Position numbers and translations under genes: made by a program. The notes under the pieces were generated by a model. It was not told where the DNA came from. It made no database searches and saw only the letters and a list, made by a program, of their open reading frames with translations. DNA of 64,000 nt from Stenotrophomonas sp. HITSZ_GD (GTDB lineage Bacteria > Pseudomonadota > Gammaproteobacteria > Xanthomonadales > Xanthomonadaceae): contig NZ_JARQXB010000003.1 in the NCBI RefSeq assembly GCF_029543105.1, positions 186,001 to 250,000 of the forward strand. Reading direction: 5' to 3'. Of the stretch, positions 61,861 through 64,000 are shown piece after piece; within the stretch, counting starts at the first letter, position 1; every line of letters starts with the position of its first letter.

Positions 61861-62195
61861 TGGCTGACATCTTCGGTTGGCGCCCCACGGCGCAGAGCAG
61901 CAGCGGCACTGCCGCCGGCAAGGTGAGCCGTGCCCAGTTCGGCGACGGCTACAGCCAGTCGAGCGCCGACGGGATCAACCCCATCTCGCGCGAATGGCAG
62001 GTGAGCTTCACCGACCGCGAGTCCGTTATCCAGGCCGTCGCCTCCTTCCTGGACGCCCACGTGGGCCAATCCTTCCTGTGGAAGCCACCGCTTGCGGCGC
62101 AGGGCCTCTACCAGTGCGATGGCTACAACGCCAGCGACAACGGCGGAGGCATCTTCACGCTCTCCGCAACCTTCCAGCAATCCTTCCAGCCCTGA
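61860..62195 (+). CDS. Minor tail protein M-like
   Basis: 111 aa, 1-nt overlap with the tape measure stop (TGATG). MADIFGWRPTAQSSSGTAAG, RAQFGDGYSQSSADGINPIS, FLDAHVGQSFLWKPP, the lambda gpM/phage-minor-tail signature. Part of the baseplate hub. Confidence 0.92.
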   Translation: MADIFGWRPTAQSSSGTAAGKVSRAQFGDGYSQSSADGINPISREWQVSFTDRESVIQAVASFLDAHVGQSFLWKPPLAAQGLYQCDGYNASDNGGGIFTLSATFQQSFQP

Positions 62196-62202
62196 GACAC
62201 CC

Positions 62203-63369
62203 ATGGCACAGCAGCACATCCAACTCGGCACGCCGCCCGCTGGAACCGACGGCGATACCGCGCGGCAGGCTTTCGCGAAGGCGGAAGAGAACTTCAACGA
62301 TCTCTATGGCCTCGTGGTGGGCGATGGATCCGGCACCTCCCTTGATGAGCGAGTTGACGTCATTGAGTCGGCGATCGCTTTGGCCCTGGGAAAGAATAAG
62401 CTCATCAACGGCAACTTCGATTTCTGGCAGCGCGGCTGGGGTCCGTTCACCGTTACCGGCTACGGGCCGGATCGTTGGAATTGCGCCTTCAATGCGCTCA
62501 CCGGTGCGGGTATCCAAGCGTATGTCGTCGGTGCTGGCGATGCCAACTTCAAGACGGGTGCGTTCGCTTGCAGTGTGAACAACACTGGAAACAGCGACGG
62601 CACGAACCACTTTTTCATCATGACCCAGAAGATCGAGAACGTTAATACGTTCAACGGTCAGACGGTCAGTTTTAGCGCAACGGTCTTCAATGCTGGCGCA
62701 GCGGGACGGCAGATCGCCGTGGAGTTTTTGCAGGAGTTCGGTACGGGCGGCTCTGCTACGGTAACCGGCATCAGCCCTAAGAAGTTCACCTTGGCGGCTG
62801 GCATCAATCACATTTCTGGGCAAGTGACATTGCCCAGCACGGCCGGAAAAACTATCGGTAACGCCAACCACTGCCTGAGCATGGTGCTGTGGTTCTCCGG
62901 CGGCAGCTCCTACAGCGCCCGCAACGGCTCGCTTGGAGCGCAGTCTGGCCAGCTGTACATCGGTGAAGTGCAGCTAGAGCGCGGAACGGTACCCAGCAAC
63001 TTCGAGGTTCGTCCTCTTGGCGTAGAGCTGGTGCTGTGCCAGCGCTACTGCGAAAAGAGCTTTCAGCTCGATGTATTCCCAGGCACGCTTTCCAACCTAG
63101 GACGGTTCTCTATCGGCATTAGCAGTGCAGTAAATGCCGACATGTTTGTGTCCGTACCGTTCAAGGTCACTAAGCGGGTAGCCCCAGCCGTTGCGCTGTG
63201 GGGCACAGGTCTGACCAGTTCCGCCGGCACTGTGGGGCAGGACGACGGAAGCCTGATCTCCGCCTCTATCAGCCACGTCGGCGTGCATCAGTTCCAAGTC
63301 AACTGGAAGAACACGGCGTCGCGTTGGGGTGGCTTCTTCCACTTCATTTCTGATGCGGAGATTCCCTAA
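62203..63369 (+). CDS. Tail fibre/receptor-binding-like protein
   Basis: 388 aa. N-terminal MAQQHIQLGTPPAGTDGDTA, then AFAKAEENFNDLY as in phage fibre trimerisation starts. The body begins KLINGNFDFWQRGWG, a carbohydrate-binding-like beta-sandwich module common in tail fibres, with GQLYIGEVQLERGTVPSNFEVRP. The gene lies between gpM and gpL genes. GC is lower than in flanking tail genes, suggesting module exchange of host-range determinants. Confidence 0.75.
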   Translation: MAQQHIQLGTPPAGTDGDTARQAFAKAEENFNDLYGLVVGDGSGTSLDERVDVIESAIALALGKNKLINGNFDFWQRGWGPFTVTGYGPDRWNCAFNALTGAGIQAYVVGAGDANFKTGAFACSVNNTGNSDGTNHFFIMTQKIENVNTFNGQTVSFSATVFNAGAAGRQIAVEFLQEFGTGGSATVTGISPKKFTLAAGINHISGQVTLPSTAGKTIGNANHCLSMVLWFSGGSSYSARNGSLGAQSGQLYIGEVQLERGTVPSNFEVRPLGVELVLCQRYCEKSFQLDVFPGTLSNLGRFSIGISSAVNADMFVSVPFKVTKRVAPAVALWGTGLTSSAGTVGQDDGSLISASISHVGVHQFQVNWKNTASRWGGFFHFISDAEIP

Positions 63370-63866
63370 TGTACCGTCTGACTCATGATCCCGAGTGCGT
63401 GGTACGCATTGAGGATTCCATGTACATCCCGCGTGGCCACCGCTGGTGGGATGAGTACGAGGCCTGGCTCGCCGCGGGGAATGAGGCCGAGCCGGCGGAT
63501 CCGCCTGCTACCCTGCAGTCGCTGAAGGACGGTCTGCGCGCAGCAGCCACCGCCCAGCGCTGGTCGCACGAGACCGGCGGTATTGAGGTGGGCGGCGTCT
63601 CGGTGGCCACCGGCCTGGAGGACCAGAACCGCATAAGTTCGGTACTGGCTGCTGGCCAGCTGGGAGATCTCGCCGAGGTCGATTTCAAGGCGGCGTCCGG
63701 CTGGACGCGACTGACGCTCGCCGAGATCCAGGCCATCGCCGGAGCTATCTCCGTGCACGTGCAGGCGTGCTTCAGCGCCGAGCGCGCGCACCACGAGGCC
63801 ATCGACGCGTTGCCGGATATCGCGGCCGCTGAGGCCTATGACGTGACGAGCGGGTGGCCGGCGTGA
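63369..63866 (+). CDS. Fibre-associated protein (DUF4376-like)
   Basis: 165 aa, starting 1 nt inside the fibre stop. MYRLTHDPECVVRIEDSMYI, then PRGHRWWDEYEAWLAAGNEA, and RLTLAEIQAIAGAISVHVQACFSAE, the DUF4376 pattern typical of genes following fibre genes. Probably a fibre-assembly partner. Confidence 0.72.
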   Translation: MYRLTHDPECVVRIEDSMYIPRGHRWWDEYEAWLAAGNEAEPADPPATLQSLKDGLRAAATAQRWSHETGGIEVGGVSVATGLEDQNRISSVLAAGQLGDLAEVDFKAASGWTRLTLAEIQAIAGAISVHVQACFSAERAHHEAIDALPDIAAAEAYDVTSGWPA

Positions 63867-64000
63867 GCGTGCTGGCCGACATCCAGACCCTGGAGCCCGG
63901 CGCACGGGTCACCGTGTTCGAGCTCGACGCACGCGGCATCGGCGCCGACCAGCTGTTCTTCCACGCCCACCTGCAGAGCGAGCCGATCATCTGGCAGGGG
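63863..64000 (+). CDS. Minor tail protein L-like (5' end only)
   Basis: From GTG 63863 (GTGA overlap) the frame stays open to the window end: MSVLADIQTLEPGARVTVFE, LDARGIGADQLFFHAHLQSE, PIIWQG. This is the N-terminus of lambda gpL-type proteins, which carry an iron-sulfur cluster at the tail tip in their C-terminal half; that part lies outside the window. Confidence 0.88.
   Translation, partial: MSVLADIQTLEPGARVTVFELDARGIGADQLFFHAHLQSEPIIWQG

Overview
The window comes from a high-GC gammaproteobacterium of the Xanthomonadaceae/Lysobacteraceae type. The evidence is a TonB-receptor-based maltodextrin locus, the gene order thrS-infC-rpmI-rplT-pheS-pheT-ihfA-merR, and codons strongly biased to G/C in the third position. 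The genus cannot be fixed from sequence alone (Lysobacter, Luteimonas, Pseudoxanthomonas and Stenotrophomonas all fit).

Layout. (1) 1-~3.8 kb: the right end of an accessory region of lower GC on the minus strand. It holds a SIR2-HerA defence pair (herA runs off the window) and two small genes, the outermost apparently cut at its 5' end. (2) 3.9-6.2 kb: ordinary small chromosomal genes. (3) 6.2-20.8 kb: an alpha-glucan/maltodextrin utilisation regulon. It comprises a cytoplasmic GH13 alpha-glucosidase, a TonB-dependent receptor, a GH97 alpha-glucosidase, a six-hairpin glycosidase, a GPH-type sugar transporter, an exported GH13 amylase and a LacI repressor. Three copies of the near-palindrome TGAATACGTATGCA lie upstream of the three transcription units and are the probable LacI operator. 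(4) 20.9-28.7 kb: the translation operon, with a threonine leader peptide plus terminator before thrS, a non-canonical ATC start on infC, an attenuator-like terminator before pheS, and tRNA-Pro(GGG) at the end.

(5) 28.7-64.0 kb: a lambdoid, HK97-like siphovirus prophage, probably integrated at the 3' end of tRNA-Pro and continuing beyond the window. Between the tRNA and the integrase is a three-gene rightward cargo module: a cytosine-5 DNA methyltransferase, a MORC/MutL-like GHKL ATPase, and a protein with a degenerate Rossmann/methyltransferase-like N-terminal half. This is the best candidate for a poorly described defence system. Then come a leftward early operon from pL down to int; an immunity region (S24-type repressor, Cro-like protein, five copies of a 15-bp operator); a rightward early operon (CII-like, O-like initiator with iterons inside its gene, P-like loader, Ref nuclease, RusA, Q-like antiterminator); a lysis cassette (GH108 endolysin, holin, Rz with nested Rz1); and the head and tail genes from terminase to the start of the minor tail protein L gene. 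The tail chaperone genes carry a textbook A_AAA_AAC -1 frameshift site.

The prophage also carries likely morons: two lipoproteins and a multi-pass membrane protein. All function calls rest on recognised motifs, gene order and translation by eye; no database search was run.
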